Origin: Candidatus Methylopumilus sp.
GTDB taxonomy: Bacteria; Pseudomonadota; Gammaproteobacteria; Burkholderiales; Methylophilaceae
Direction of reading: 5' to 3'
Assembly (NCBI GenBank): GCA_024640945.1
Contig: JAHEEA010000021.1
Location: forward strand, 1-32,111
Length of the DNA stretch: 32,111 nt
Positions within the stretch are counted from its first letter, which is position 1; every line of letters starts with the position of its first letter. Positions 1 through 7,555 of the stretch are shown here, one piece after another. Made by a program: the position numbers and the translations under genes. The notes below the pieces were generated by a model. That model was not told where the DNA came from and did not search any database. It was given only the letters and a program-made list of their open reading frames with translations.

Positions 1-1
1 T

Positions 2-172
2 CAGCGTTATATGGGATATGTATTACAAGAGCTCGCTGAGCCAAATCAAAAAGTTAAGGGGATTATCATCGCCTTAGAGGATGACCAACGTATTCGTCGT
101 GCTTTAGCTGTAGCTCAAAATATTGAGTTCTATCGTTACCAAGTCAGCTTCAAGTTAGAAAAGGCTAGTTAA
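2..172 (+). CDS. NucS-like / PD-(D/E)XK endonuclease, C-terminal end only
   Basis: The reading frame is already open at the left edge and stops with TAA at 170-172, leaving about 56 residues. The fragment reads RYMGYVLQELAEPNQKVKG, then GIIIALEDDQRIRRALA, and ends in a FYRYQVSFKL strand. This is the pattern at the C-terminal end of NucS/DUF91-type nuclease domains as I remember them (the RYMG helix, a GIIIA strand and the closing Y-x-Y-x-VSF strand). The catalytic residues would lie to the left of the window and cannot be checked. The next gene starts one base after this stop, so the two are probably one transcript. Confidence 0.5.
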   Translation, partial: QRYMGYVLQELAEPNQKVKGIIIALEDDQRIRRALAVAQNIEFYRYQVSFKLEKAS

Positions 173-173
173 T

Positions 174-725
174 ATGCAAATTAATTGGGATTTAGTTTCA
201 AGAATTGTTATACCCTTTTCAACGCTTATTTTGGGTAAGTATTTAGATAAAATATTTAAACCCAAACCAAATCTGATTACTTACTATAGTCATGTTTCAG
301 CTTTTAAATTACGAACTCAGAATAACTCTGATGTTTTTACGCATAGTATAGTTATAAGTAATAGCGGATCAGTCACTGCCAATAATGTTCGAGTTGGTCA
401 CTTGTTTTTACCACCTGATTTTGTTGTTTTTCCAAATAAACCATATAAGCAGATTCCAACGGCAACTGGTGGCGATGAAATTCTGTTTGATAAATTAGTG
501 CCAAAAGACCAAATAACTATTTCTTATCTATATTTTCCTCCCAACACATATAATCAGATTAACAGTTATATTCAGTCAGATGAGGGTTCAGCAAAAGTTA
601 TAAATGTGATCCCATCGCCGCTTCCTAATAGGTATGTTTTATTCCTTGCTAAAGCCTTAATGGCTATTGGTGTAATTACACTTCTATATGTAGCTTTCAG
701 CTTGAGTATTTCTTATTTCTCATAA
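174..725 (+). CDS. unknown protein with membrane segments at both ends
   Basis: 183 residues. A hydrophobic stretch near residues 8-22 (VSRIVIPFSTLILG) and a strong one near 160-180 (ALMAIGVITLLYVAFSLSI) frame a polar, beta-rich middle. The middle contains FTHSIVISNSGSVTANNVRV, which resembles the conserved part of CARDB/Ig-like folds where a nonspecific N-x-G-x-x-x-A motif recurs. The ATG lies one base after the stop of the nuclease-like gene (TAAtATG), so translation is probably coupled. I do not recognise the family. A nuclease coupled to a membrane protein is a layout found among defence genes, but that is only inference here. A palindrome of the island family follows at 752-780. Confidence 0.6.
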   Translation: MQINWDLVSRIVIPFSTLILGKYLDKIFKPKPNLITYYSHVSAFKLRTQNNSDVFTHSIVISNSGSVTANNVRVGHLFLPPDFVVFPNKPYKQIPTATGGDEILFDKLVPKDQITISYLYFPPNTYNQINSYIQSDEGSAKVINVIPSPLPNRYVLFLAKALMAIGVITLLYVAFSLSISYFS

Positions 726-751
726 ATGGGAGTTTGCTTTGGATCATTGCT

Positions 752-780
752 ATTAAGCGTCGTGTAACGCGACGCTTAAT
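752..780. repeat. island palindrome copy 1
   Basis: Arms ATTAAGCGTCGTG and CGCGACGCTTAAT around the loop TAA form a 13-bp stem with one G-U pair. A short T run follows (TTAATTTT) and an A run lies beyond, so it could terminate transcription on either strand. It lies 27 bases after the stop of the plus-strand gene. It shares its core with seven other copies in the window. Confidence 0.85.
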
Positions 781-836
781 TTTAAAAGATCTCAGCTTTA
801 TGGTGCCCTAGCGCATGTCTAAGACACCTATTTAAG

Positions 837-1286
837 CTAATTCAAGTCTACATTCGTAGCAATAAACACAGGCTTGTGATGTCCTAGACTTTTACAGTTG
901 TGAACATCCAATGACCACTCTTCAAAAGTTTGATTATTGGGATCATTGATTTCGATATACAACTCTTGAGTGCTTGGTGAATAAACTGAATACCCATCAA
1001 CTTTAGTTTTGGTCTTGGTTAGTGGATCGTAATGTACTAGCCAACTAAACAATAAATCTTCATTTTCTGGCATACCTGATCCATCTAGCTTATTGATAAT
1101 ATCCATTTGTTTATTATCCTTGGCTAGTGCTTCCCACTCTGGATATTGATAGTAATCCACTAGATATTTAAGACTTGGATTTCTTAATTCCACACTGCCA
1201 TTAAATACTGCGCGTCTAAATAATCCTTTACCAAATGTTGTGTTGAATTTCTCGTTAGTAAAACCTCTTACCGCTATTTCTCTCAT
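837..1286 (-). CDS. hypothetical protein (149 aa)
   Basis: Soluble protein with no signal peptide or membrane segment, rich in aromatic and acidic residues (YLVDYYQYPEWEALAKDN, LLFSWLVHYDPLTK). I do not recognise the family. The start is well supported: GGAGAAAGGAA lies directly ahead of the ATG on the minus strand. It is transcribed away from the large imperfect palindrome at 1314-1527, which therefore forms its upstream region. Palindrome copy 1 lies beyond its 3' end. Confidence 0.6.
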   Translation of the reverse strand: MREIAVRGFTNEKFNTTFGKGLFRRAVFNGSVELRNPSLKYLVDYYQYPEWEALAKDNKQMDIINKLDGSGMPENEDLLFSWLVHYDPLTKTKTKVDGYSVYSPSTQELYIEINDPNNQTFEEWSLDVHNCKSLGHHKPVFIATNVDLN

Positions 1287-1313
1287 TTCCTTTCTCCTGT
1301 TTAAGTTTCTTAG

Positions 1314-1527
1314 TTGCGAGGTTGTGCTGGTTACAATAGGAGTCGATCAGAAAAGATCGTTGCTTCGAGTTAGTCGCTGAAGGCAAGAGAAAAAAGTTGC
1401 TGTTTGTGTTGCTTAGTCAGAGTTACTCATTTGTAACCCCTAGTGACTTAAGTAACTAACTCACTTAACTCAACTGCAACTTCTTTTTTCTTAATGCGAC
1501 CTAACTTTGTAACCTAGCAACTCGCAA
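1314..1527. repeat. large imperfect palindrome, about 214 bp
   Basis: Five sets of complementary segments nest around a centre near 1440: TTGCGAG (1314-1320) with CTCGCAA (1521-1527); GGTTACAA (1329-1336) with TTGTAACC (1507-1514); GTTAGTCGC (1369-1377) with GCGACCTAAC (1496-1505); AAAAAAGTTGC (1390-1400) with GCAACTTCTTTTTT (1476-1489); and AGTTAC (1421-1426) with GTAACT (1452-1457). A small extra hairpin CGATC/GATCG sits at 1344-1359. The left strand is about 20 bases longer than the right, so a folded form would be bulged. No gene of useful length is visible inside. It fills most of the gap between the divergent genes at 837-1286 and 1669-2109. It could be an RNA gene, a folded recombination site, an origin or a paired operator region; the sequence does not decide. 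Confidence 0.6.
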
Positions 1528-1604
1528 AAGTATTTATGCCTGTATAAGAAAAACCACTTAAAACTGGTAAAAAATGAGTCAAAACCAAAGATCGCCAATA
1601 AATC

Positions 1605-1614
1605 GGTTGTCCAT
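1605..1614 (+). promoter_or_regulatory. GGTTGTCCAT motif, copy A
   Basis: GGTTGTCCAT ends 54 bases before the ATG of the DUF6641 gene. The same ten bases stand ahead of the small recombinase gene (6919-6928) and the AlpA-like gene (17323-17332). The internal TTGTCC could serve as a -35 box, but no good -10 is seen at the usual spacing here, so an activator or repressor site is equally possible. Confidence 0.4.
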
Positions 1615-1668
1615 TCACCGAATCTGACATTAACTTACTAAGTGCCCATTCACTAACAGGAGAAAAAA

Positions 1669-2109
1669 ATGAGCACATTAGGTACTTTGAAACTAACAGC
1701 AGCAACTAAACCACAACACATTGCGCCAGCTCAGCAGCGCAGAAACAAACTATCGCATCGCTTATGGGAACAGATACAACTAGCCAAAAGCCAAATTGAA
1801 GGCACTGAATTTGTAGTGAAAAAATACCGATCATTTAAAGATCAAGAAACAGGATTGCGGAAACAACTAGAAGTGCCTAAACGCATTAGGCCTTGGTGGT
1901 TTATTTCAGCTAATGGGAAAGTGTGTATTTCTATCAAGTACGGCACTAGCGTATTAGAGCTAGCAAAAGGAAAACCTAGCGTTGAAGTTGATAGTCCACA
2001 GGACTTAGTAAAAGCATTAGAGACTATCAAGATTGCGGTTGAAAGTGGTGAATTAGATAGCCAGATAGAAACAGCGAGTACTAACTTAAGTGCTGGCTTT
2101 CAGCACTAG
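1669..2109 (+). CDS. DUF6641 family protein
   Basis: 146 residues. The N-terminus MSTLGTLKLTAATKPQ followed by a basic stretch (QRRNKLSHRLWEQI), a VPKRIRPWW motif near residues 70-77, a short strand pair (NGKVCISIKYG) and an acidic helical end ending in AGFQH match what I remember of DUF6641. That family is found on proteobacterial plasmids and integrative elements and its function is not known. The ribosome site AGGAG lies 8 bases ahead of the ATG. Palindrome copy 2 follows the stop closely. The basic N-terminal half would suit nucleic-acid binding, which is inference. Confidence 0.7.
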   Translation: MSTLGTLKLTAATKPQHIAPAQQRRNKLSHRLWEQIQLAKSQIEGTEFVVKKYRSFKDQETGLRKQLEVPKRIRPWWFISANGKVCISIKYGTSVLELAKGKPSVEVDSPQDLVKALETIKIAVESGELDSQIETASTNLSAGFQH

Positions 2110-2124
2110 CGAAGGATGATATAA

Positions 2125-2159
2125 AAACATAAGCGTCGCGTAACACGACGCTTATGTTT
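2125..2159. repeat. island palindrome copy 2
   Basis: Arms AAACATAAGCGTCGCG (2125-2140) and CACGACGCTTATGTTT (2144-2159) around TAA give a 16-bp stem with one mismatch at DNA level that is a C-A opposition next to the loop. The outer six bases (AAACAT/ATGTTT) differ from copy 1 but are again complementary. An A run precedes and a T run ends the stem, as in a two-way terminator for the DUF6641 gene. Confidence 0.85.
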
Positions 2160-2172
2160 GATAAATAGTTAT

Positions 2173-2319
2173 ATGTATCGATATCAAGTACAAGCAAGAG
2201 TAAATGGAACATGGTTGAAGACAGTTATCTTTGCTGATAATGATCTTCACGCTCGATTGATAGCTCAATATCAATTCGGGCGCAGTAATGTGCCTTTTAC
2301 ACCTACTAAAATTGGATAA
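2173..2319 (+). CDS. small hypothetical protein (48 aa)
   Basis: ATG at 2173 opens a 48-codon frame: MYRYQVQARVNGTWLKTVIF, then ADNDLHARLIAQYQFG and the end PFTPTKIG. The pattern (a beta strand, W-x-x-T-x-x-x-A-x-N/D, a helix A-R-L-I-A-x-x-x-F-G) looks like a real small domain of the kind found on plasmids and phages. There is no strong ribosome site ahead of it. It is followed after five bases by another small gene. Confidence 0.5.
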   Translation: MYRYQVQARVNGTWLKTVIFADNDLHARLIAQYQFGRSNVPFTPTKIG

Positions 2320-2324
2320 CTATT

Positions 2325-2492
2325 ATGCGTTTTTATGAATTTGCTAGTGCTATTAAGAAACCACTAACCCCAGATCAAGCCAAGATTCAGGGAATGAAGA
2401 ACCAAGTCAAGAACACTCAAAAAGCCATTAAAGCTGAAAAAGCGCGGCAGAAGATTAAGGCTGGACAACAGGATCTAGTTAAATTAGTTTAA
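2325..2492 (+). CDS. small basic helical protein (55 aa)
   Basis: ATG at 2325, five bases after the previous stop. The protein starts MRFYEFASAIKKPLTPDQAK and continues as a lysine-rich, alanine-containing helix (KNQVKNTQKAIKAEKARQKI). It looks like a small basic element-encoded protein and may bind nucleic acid; I do not recognise a family. A perfect 10-bp AT-rich inverted repeat (GTTAAATTAG, 8-nt loop, CTAATTTAAC; 2478-2505) spans its stop codon. Confidence 0.5.
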   Translation: MRFYEFASAIKKPLTPDQAKIQGMKNQVKNTQKAIKAEKARQKIKAGQQDLVKLV

Positions 2493-2559
2493 AAGCTAAT
2501 TTAACTGCAGGTTTTAAATGTTAAAATCAGCGTTATATATATGAAAGATAATAAATCCA

Positions 2560-3615
2560 ATGAGTGAATTAAAGTATTATTTTTTCCATTCTGAGAAAAG
2601 AAAAATTGTACCCTTTCAAGATGAGACCACAAATCAATTAGCTAAAATCAAGTTAGATCAGATTAAAGTTAGCGAAGTATTTAATAGCATCCCTCAAAAA
2701 TTTAAGGATAATTGGCTAGATGTCGCCCTTTACAATCCTTCTGGAGACCTGTCAAAAGCAGATGCCCTAATTTTAAACCCAGAGGATGGAGCTTATTCCC
2801 TATCAAATAAGATAAACCATCTAACGGGAAAGCACTGGACACGATTCTCAAAAAGTTGGTTCGTTTTCGACGCATTGCAGTCTGATATAAAAGAAGAGAA
2901 AGCCATAACTTCAGCGGCAGGGCTCAATTCAGAAGATCACCCAGCAACATATTCACCAACAATGATGATGGACTTCATAAATTTCTTCACTAAAGAGGGT
3001 GAAGTTGTTCTTGATCCGTTCAATGGCATTGGGTCGACTATGGTTGCATGTGACAGGACGGCACGAAGAGGAGTCGGGATTGAACTGAACGAAAAATATT
3101 ATGAAATAACCCGCTTAAGAACAAAACAAAAAGTTTTTCATGGCAGTTGCGAAAATCTTAAAGAAATTCTCAAAAAAAATAGTATTGAGCAAGTGGATTT
3201 TTCGATAAGTTCTCCTCCATATTGGAATATTCTTCAACGAAGTACAGGTGACTTCGAGAAGAAGAGAAGTAAGCGAAATTTAGACATTAAATACTCGGAT
3301 AAAGAGATAGATCTGGGAAATATCGACTCTTATCAAGAATTCATTGATAGAACTGCAGATGTGTATTTTCAAATTTATGATGCTCTTAAACCGGGCGGCT
3401 ATCTTGTCGTAATAGTGAAAAACGTGAAAAAAGGCGGAGTAAACTATCCGCTTGCTTGGGATCTAGCCAAGAAACTAACTGAAAAATATACACTAAAAGA
3501 TGAGAAAATTTGGTGCCAAGATCAGGTTGCATTAGCACCCTTTGGTTATCCTTTTGCCTGGACTAGTAATATTGTTCACCATTATTGTTTAATTTTCAGA
3601 AAAGAATTGAAGTGA
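2560..3615 (+). CDS. DNA methyltransferase 1 (N4-cytosine or N6-adenine type) of a restriction-modification operon
   Basis: 351 residues. A motif X-like stretch (HPATYSPTMMMDFI, near 127-140) leads into the S-adenosylmethionine motif DPFNGIGST (152-160), then GVGIELNEKYYEI (171-183), and the catalytic motif SSPPYW (217-222). The SPPYW form is usual for N4-cytosine enzymes, so that is the better guess, though N6-adenine cannot be excluded. The SAM motif comes before the catalytic motif. The region between SPPYW and the C-terminus, and the 125-residue N-terminal part, are candidates for target recognition. It is the first gene of four overlapping genes. A short frame (ATG 2541, eight codons) overlaps its start but has no clear support. 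Confidence 0.85.
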   Translation: MSELKYYFFHSEKRKIVPFQDETTNQLAKIKLDQIKVSEVFNSIPQKFKDNWLDVALYNPSGDLSKADALILNPEDGAYSLSNKINHLTGKHWTRFSKSWFVFDALQSDIKEEKAITSAAGLNSEDHPATYSPTMMMDFINFFTKEGEVVLDPFNGIGSTMVACDRTARRGVGIELNEKYYEITRLRTKQKVFHGSCENLKEILKKNSIEQVDFSISSPPYWNILQRSTGDFEKKRSKRNLDIKYSDKEIDLGNIDSYQEFIDRTADVYFQIYDALKPGGYLVVIVKNVKKGGVNYPLAWDLAKKLTEKYTLKDEKIWCQDQVALAPFGYPFAWTSNIVHHYCLIFRKELK

Positions 3616-4745
3616 AGTTGCCACCGTTGAAGACACAGTTAGCTATCCTAGAAACACGCCCATGGACAAAGGGGGAATACGCAAAACAAAACTGGGGTGT
3701 TTGGATGCATTCCATTTCCGCATATGTCGGGAGAATAAAACCGTCTTTTGCGCATTTCTTAATTGAGATTTTTAGTGCGCAAGGTAACACAATACTCGAT
3801 CCATTCTCTGGCGTTGGGACAATTCCGCTAGAGGCAGACAATATGGGTAGGATAGCTATAGCTAACGATTTGAATCCTTATGCAAATATAATTACTAAAT
3901 CAAAATTTGATAGACGTGGCCTATCAAATGAACTGATCTATTTAGAGTCCATAAAAGATCTTGATCTTAAGGCTGAAACTAACCACGTTCCTGAATGGGT
4001 TAAAGAGTTTTACCATGAAAAAACCCTTCAAGAAATTCTTGCAATCAGAAAAAGACTTTTGGCCGATGGTAGAGATTTTCTTTTGGGTTGCCTGCTAGGA
4101 ATAGTTCATGGGCATAGATCAACTCATTTATCTATGAGAACTGGATATATAATTCCTTATATACCAAACCCCAAACCCATTGCTGAATATAGGGAGGTTT
4201 TGCCTCGCTTAATTTCAAAGGCGAAAAGAATGTATTCAGACAAGGTTCCAGATACAACTAATGGCACGGTAATATTCGGTGATGCTAGAAGTCTTAAATT
4301 GGAAGATAGATCAGTTGATGTAGTTATTTCATCCCCGCCTTATTACCATACATTAGACTATGTTCATTCTAATCGTCTCAGATTATGGTTTGCAGGTGTT
4401 GATTTTGAAAATCAATATTTACTTGCTGACAATTTAATTCAACAAAGAAATACCTATCTGTCTGCCATGAAAGAAGTTGGTAAGGAATTAAAAAGGGTGA
4501 TGAAAGATAATGCGTTGTGCATTTTCATTCTTGGAGATGTCCATCTTAGTGCAAAAAATACACTAAATACCGCCCAAGATATCTCTGACTTATACAAGGA
4601 TCTTGGCTTCACAACTCATGCTATTGTAGATGATGAAATTCCAGCTTCAAAAACAACAATAGTAAAATATGGTGGTGAAAACGCTATAAAAAATAAAAAA
4701 CAAAAGCTCGATAGAATTCTTGTAATGAGTAAAAATGTCTCTTGA
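3612..4745 (+). CDS. DNA methyltransferase 2 of the restriction-modification operon
   Basis: About 377 residues from GTG 3612, which overlaps the stop of the first methyltransferase as GTGA; a TTG at 3585 is the only earlier choice and is less likely. The SAM motif DPFSGVGT is at about 63-70, followed by ANDLNPYA, and the catalytic SSPPYY at about 240-245. The large insert between them (about 170 residues, containing GHRSTHLSMRTGYIIPYIP) is unlike the first enzyme, so the two are not recent duplicates. Two different methyltransferases in one operon usually mean that each strand of an asymmetric site needs its own enzyme. The 3' end overlaps the next gene by 11 bases. Confidence 0.85.
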   Translation: MKLPPLKTQLAILETRPWTKGEYAKQNWGVWMHSISAYVGRIKPSFAHFLIEIFSAQGNTILDPFSGVGTIPLEADNMGRIAIANDLNPYANIITKSKFDRRGLSNELIYLESIKDLDLKAETNHVPEWVKEFYHEKTLQEILAIRKRLLADGRDFLLGCLLGIVHGHRSTHLSMRTGYIIPYIPNPKPIAEYREVLPRLISKAKRMYSDKVPDTTNGTVIFGDARSLKLEDRSVDVVISSPPYYHTLDYVHSNRLRLWFAGVDFENQYLLADNLIQQRNTYLSAMKEVGKELKRVMKDNALCIFILGDVHLSAKNTLNTAQDISDLYKDLGFTTHAIVDDEIPASKTTIVKYGGENAIKNKKQKLDRILVMSKNVS

Positions 4746-5832
4746 TGCAAATAAAATTTTAGAGCTTTTAGAGACATTAGTTTCAGGGTCAAGAACGGAG
4801 ACTCCTCTTGGCCCAGGATTAATTGTTAGTCCTAGAGATGCATTTTTATTTAGTGCTATTACAGGATCAACTTATTTTGAAAATCATGTTTACCCTTTTA
4901 CGCCTAAAGGGCTTCTTAAAATTTTTTATAATGCACTCGACTACAATTTTGTCACGGGCATTTTCGATAATTTAGCATTAAAAAATACTCCCCACTATAT
5001 TTCAGAACGAAGAAATTATCTTTTAGAGAACAATAAAACTATTGTTCCTGTTGAGATTAATAGTGAGCAGGAATTTAAAAAAACCCTAAAAGAAGCCTTT
5101 CCTAACAATGCATTTGATAATGATCTAATAATTCTTAGAGTGGACTTATCAAAAAAAGGTTATGGCCTAGAGTCTTTTTTGGAATATCTAGTTTGCAAAT
5201 ATTTCAATAGACATGGATTTATAACTGAGAATCAAATTCCCCTCTCACATGCACTAGGAAGTCCTGACTTTGGTGGGTTTTCTATAAGCGAAGTTCAAAA
5301 ATCGGTTATAGAGCACGGCGTTCTATCTGCAGGGTTCAATGTAATTGAGTTAAGTATGATAAGAGATTTCACTGATCATACTAAGGCAATGGAAGAACCA
5401 AACATATCATCAAAATTTTTGGTAGGTGAAGCCAAAACATCAACATCAAGTATGGAATTACAACTTAGAAAATATCTCAGAAGTGGTTATTTTGATGAAG
5501 CTTTAGAAATACATCCCACAAAATCCAAATCAAGCAGTAATGATCTAGGCATGTTCTTTTTAAAAGATAATAGAATTAGTTTTGTTCCAGGCTCTAATCC
5601 AATTAGCTTGAGCGACAGTCCAAAAAAAGAAAATTACAAAAACTGGCTGATTTCCTACTTTAATTGTTATTTGATTTCAAACTATACAAATGATGAATTA
5701 AACTTAGTATGTAACAAGTTGCTGGGTAAAAAATTACAATCAAAAAATGATTTAATAGAGCTGGTAAAAAATTTTGACTTTAATACACATCTGGAAACAC
5801 TTAATAAGTTTTTAAAAAATGGCACTATCTAG
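4735..5832 (+). CDS. probable restriction endonuclease subunit with PD-(D/E)XK motif
   Basis: 365 residues. A helix with an acidic residue (GLESFLEYLVCKYFNRHGF, about 144-162) precedes SPDFGG (176-181) and, after 50 residues, FLVGEAKTS (228-236). This is the layout of a PD-(D/E)XK nuclease site with Asp178, Glu232 and Lys234 as the metal and catalytic residues. The family cannot be named from memory. It overlaps the second methyltransferase by 11 bases and the next gene by 14, so its job as the cutting partner in this operon is likely. It is rich in Asn, Lys and Ser with AT-rich codons, as is common for recently transferred restriction genes. Confidence 0.7.
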   Translation: MSLDANKILELLETLVSGSRTETPLGPGLIVSPRDAFLFSAITGSTYFENHVYPFTPKGLLKIFYNALDYNFVTGIFDNLALKNTPHYISERRNYLLENNKTIVPVEINSEQEFKKTLKEAFPNNAFDNDLIILRVDLSKKGYGLESFLEYLVCKYFNRHGFITENQIPLSHALGSPDFGGFSISEVQKSVIEHGVLSAGFNVIELSMIRDFTDHTKAMEEPNISSKFLVGEAKTSTSSMELQLRKYLRSGYFDEALEIHPTKSKSSSNDLGMFFLKDNRISFVPGSNPISLSDSPKKENYKNWLISYFNCYLISNYTNDELNLVCNKLLGKKLQSKNDLIELVKNFDFNTHLETLNKFLKNGTI

Positions 5833-6811
5833 CGACGAAATTATTAAACGTGAAATTATTGATCATGTGGGTCCAATCGTAGGTAATTTCTACGCACGCG
5901 TGTTTAATGAGGGTTCAAATGATGACCAGCGACTTTTTTCAGAGGGTGGTTTAACTTTTACGCATAATGGTCAGGATTATGGATCTTGCGATTGTGTTTA
6001 TGTTAAAGAAGACAATAACAGCAATGAAATAGCTGTCTTAGCTATCGAAGGTACTGATTGTTTAGGAAGGGGCTCTTCAGGGAATGCGCAATATCAGAGA
6101 TTTCACCATGCATTAGGTGCCGTAAAACAAGGTGTTATTGGCATTTACTATTTAAGAGCTGGGAAACATAAAGTTCAGCCAGATCTTTATGGCATGGCGT
6201 ATAACGCAAGCCAAAAATTTGGAACACCCTATTTGATAGTTCAAGAGCTTAGTGTAATTAAAAAAATACTGGAATTGATGGGGTCTGACTTACAACAATT
6301 AGAAAAGTATATTAACGATTATCAACAAAAATGCTATTCAATCTATTTGGACAAATTTAATACACTTTACAAAGGCGATTGGAATATTTTTGCAAAAAAA
6401 AGATCAACAATTATTTTTAATGATCACATTGTTAAATACTCATCAAGAAATATAAGAAATTTCACGGATGGATCGCAAAGAGCTGGACACATTGCCGTAG
6501 GTGAAATGTTTTTGAGTAGATATTTTTTCCCTGAAAAAGAACTTTTCTATCTATGGCCTAGAATTACTACTGACGAAGTGCTAACTCTAGATAGAACTAA
6601 AGGCCACGATAAAGAATGGTCACTACTAAGAAATGAGCCCGGAGTCATAATCAAGACCCTAGATGATATAGAAGATATCCCAGAAAATTTAAAGAACTAT
6701 TTTTTTGAATCTCGACTTAAGCCAATAACTGGTGAGAACATTAAAATGTGGAATACAGCATCTATAGAGCTTCATAAGCTTATAGAAACAGGAAAAGTCA
6801 CAGTTCGATGA
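5819..6811 (+). CDS. second nuclease-type or specificity protein of the restriction operon
   Basis: 330 residues, the last of four overlapping genes. The part from DYGSCDCVYV (53-62) to LAIEGTD (74-80) and the helix QYQRFHHALGAV resembles the core of some type II restriction proteins, with Asp58 and Glu77 as possible metal ligands. The usual Lys after the Glu is not present (E-G-T instead of E-x-K), so it may be a diverged nuclease, a non-cutting partner or a DNA-recognition subunit. A second half (residues 140-330) has no motif I know. Together with the previous gene it could form a two-subunit enzyme; that is inference from gene order. Confidence 0.55.
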   Translation: MALSSDEIIKREIIDHVGPIVGNFYARVFNEGSNDDQRLFSEGGLTFTHNGQDYGSCDCVYVKEDNNSNEIAVLAIEGTDCLGRGSSGNAQYQRFHHALGAVKQGVIGIYYLRAGKHKVQPDLYGMAYNASQKFGTPYLIVQELSVIKKILELMGSDLQQLEKYINDYQQKCYSIYLDKFNTLYKGDWNIFAKKRSTIIFNDHIVKYSSRNIRNFTDGSQRAGHIAVGEMFLSRYFFPEKELFYLWPRITTDEVLTLDRTKGHDKEWSLLRNEPGVIIKTLDDIEDIPENLKNYFFESRLKPITGENIKMWNTASIELHKLIETGKVTVR

Positions 6812-6842
6812 CCTTCCGGACTACACTCATACTTGCTGCTTA

Positions 6843-6870
6843 GGTAAAGAAAACTACACTTTTCTTAACC
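6843..6870. terminator. hairpin after the restriction operon
   Basis: GGTAAAGAAAA and TTTTCTTAACC pair over 11 positions with one mismatch around a 6-nt loop, 31 bases after the last restriction gene. There is no clear T run behind it, so its value as a terminator is uncertain. Confidence 0.35.
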
Positions 6871-6918
6871 AAAAACATAACCAATTGATTTTATTGATCC
6901 TTCGCTAGTGCCTTTTTC

Positions 6919-6928
6919 GGTTGTCCAT
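6919..6928 (+). promoter_or_regulatory. GGTTGTCCAT motif, copy B
   Basis: The ten bases end 56 bases before the ATG of the small tyrosine recombinase; copy A and this copy share one more base on the left (CGGTTGTCCAT). An AT-rich stretch with TATATA and TATAAA lies between the motif and the gene. Confidence 0.4.
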
Positions 6929-6984
6929 CTTTGCCAAAGAAAACAAAATATATAAATACTTTTCTTTACAGGAGATATTTATAA

Positions 6985-7551
6985 ATGGCACAAGCAAAGA
7001 CATTTACTCAATCAGAACTAGATCAAGTTCTTCGTTTTATCAGCACTAAAAAGTACGCATTAAGGGATCGCGCAATGATATTGACTAGTTTCTGGTCGGG
7101 AATGCGTGTGGGTGAAATCGCTAACTTGAGAATGCGCGATGTATTAAACGATGACGGTAGTTTGAAAAACGAAGTACGCTTAAGTGCAGCTCAGACCAAA
7201 GGGGATAAAGGGCGTTTAGTATTCATTCCACAAAAACTCAAAGATGAATGGGCTAGTTACTTAACGACAAGAAAGGTACGGCATTTAGATGTGCCGTTAT
7301 TTCATACCGAGAACCGATTAGGGTTTAGTCCTAATGGATTATGTCAGTGGTTCTTTTGGACTTACAAACAAGCAGGGATTAACGGTGCTAGTTCACATTC
7401 AGGGCGCAGGTCATTTATTACAAATTTAGCGCAAAAGGGGATTGGTGTTCGTGTCTTAGCAAGTTTGGCAGGTCACAAATCAATTATGGTCACACAGCAA
7501 TATATTGATGCGAATGATGATATGAAGCGTAATGCTGTTGAATTAATCTAA
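6985..7551 (+). CDS. tyrosine recombinase, catalytic domain only (188 aa)
   Basis: All six active-site positions of the tyrosine recombinase family can be seen: Arg41 (SGMRVGE), Lys72 (QTKGDKG), His138 and Arg141 (SSHSGRRS), His164 (AGHKS) and Tyr173 (QQYID). Most integrases and XerC/D have about 300 residues with a core-binding domain in front; here the protein begins 30 residues before the first Arg, so that domain is absent. FimB/FimE-type inversion enzymes are also this short. The ribosome site AGGAG lies ahead of the ATG and motif GGTTGTCCAT further up. A perfect copy of the island palindrome begins four bases after its stop codon. It is the best candidate in the window to act on those palindromes, which is inference. 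Confidence 0.88.
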   Translation: MAQAKTFTQSELDQVLRFISTKKYALRDRAMILTSFWSGMRVGEIANLRMRDVLNDDGSLKNEVRLSAAQTKGDKGRLVFIPQKLKDEWASYLTTRKVRHLDVPLFHTENRLGFSPNGLCQWFFWTYKQAGINGASSHSGRRSFITNLAQKGIGVRVLASLAGHKSIMVTQQYIDANDDMKRNAVELI

Positions 7552-7555
7552 GTTA

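Noticed and set aside
2478-2505. Perfect AT-rich inverted repeat as a terminator
   Set aside because: The stem has only two G-C pairs and no T run; too weak to be called a terminator.
2541-2567. Eight-codon leader frame before the first methyltransferase (control-peptide idea)
   Set aside because: Too short to judge, no ribosome site and no structure to support attenuation.
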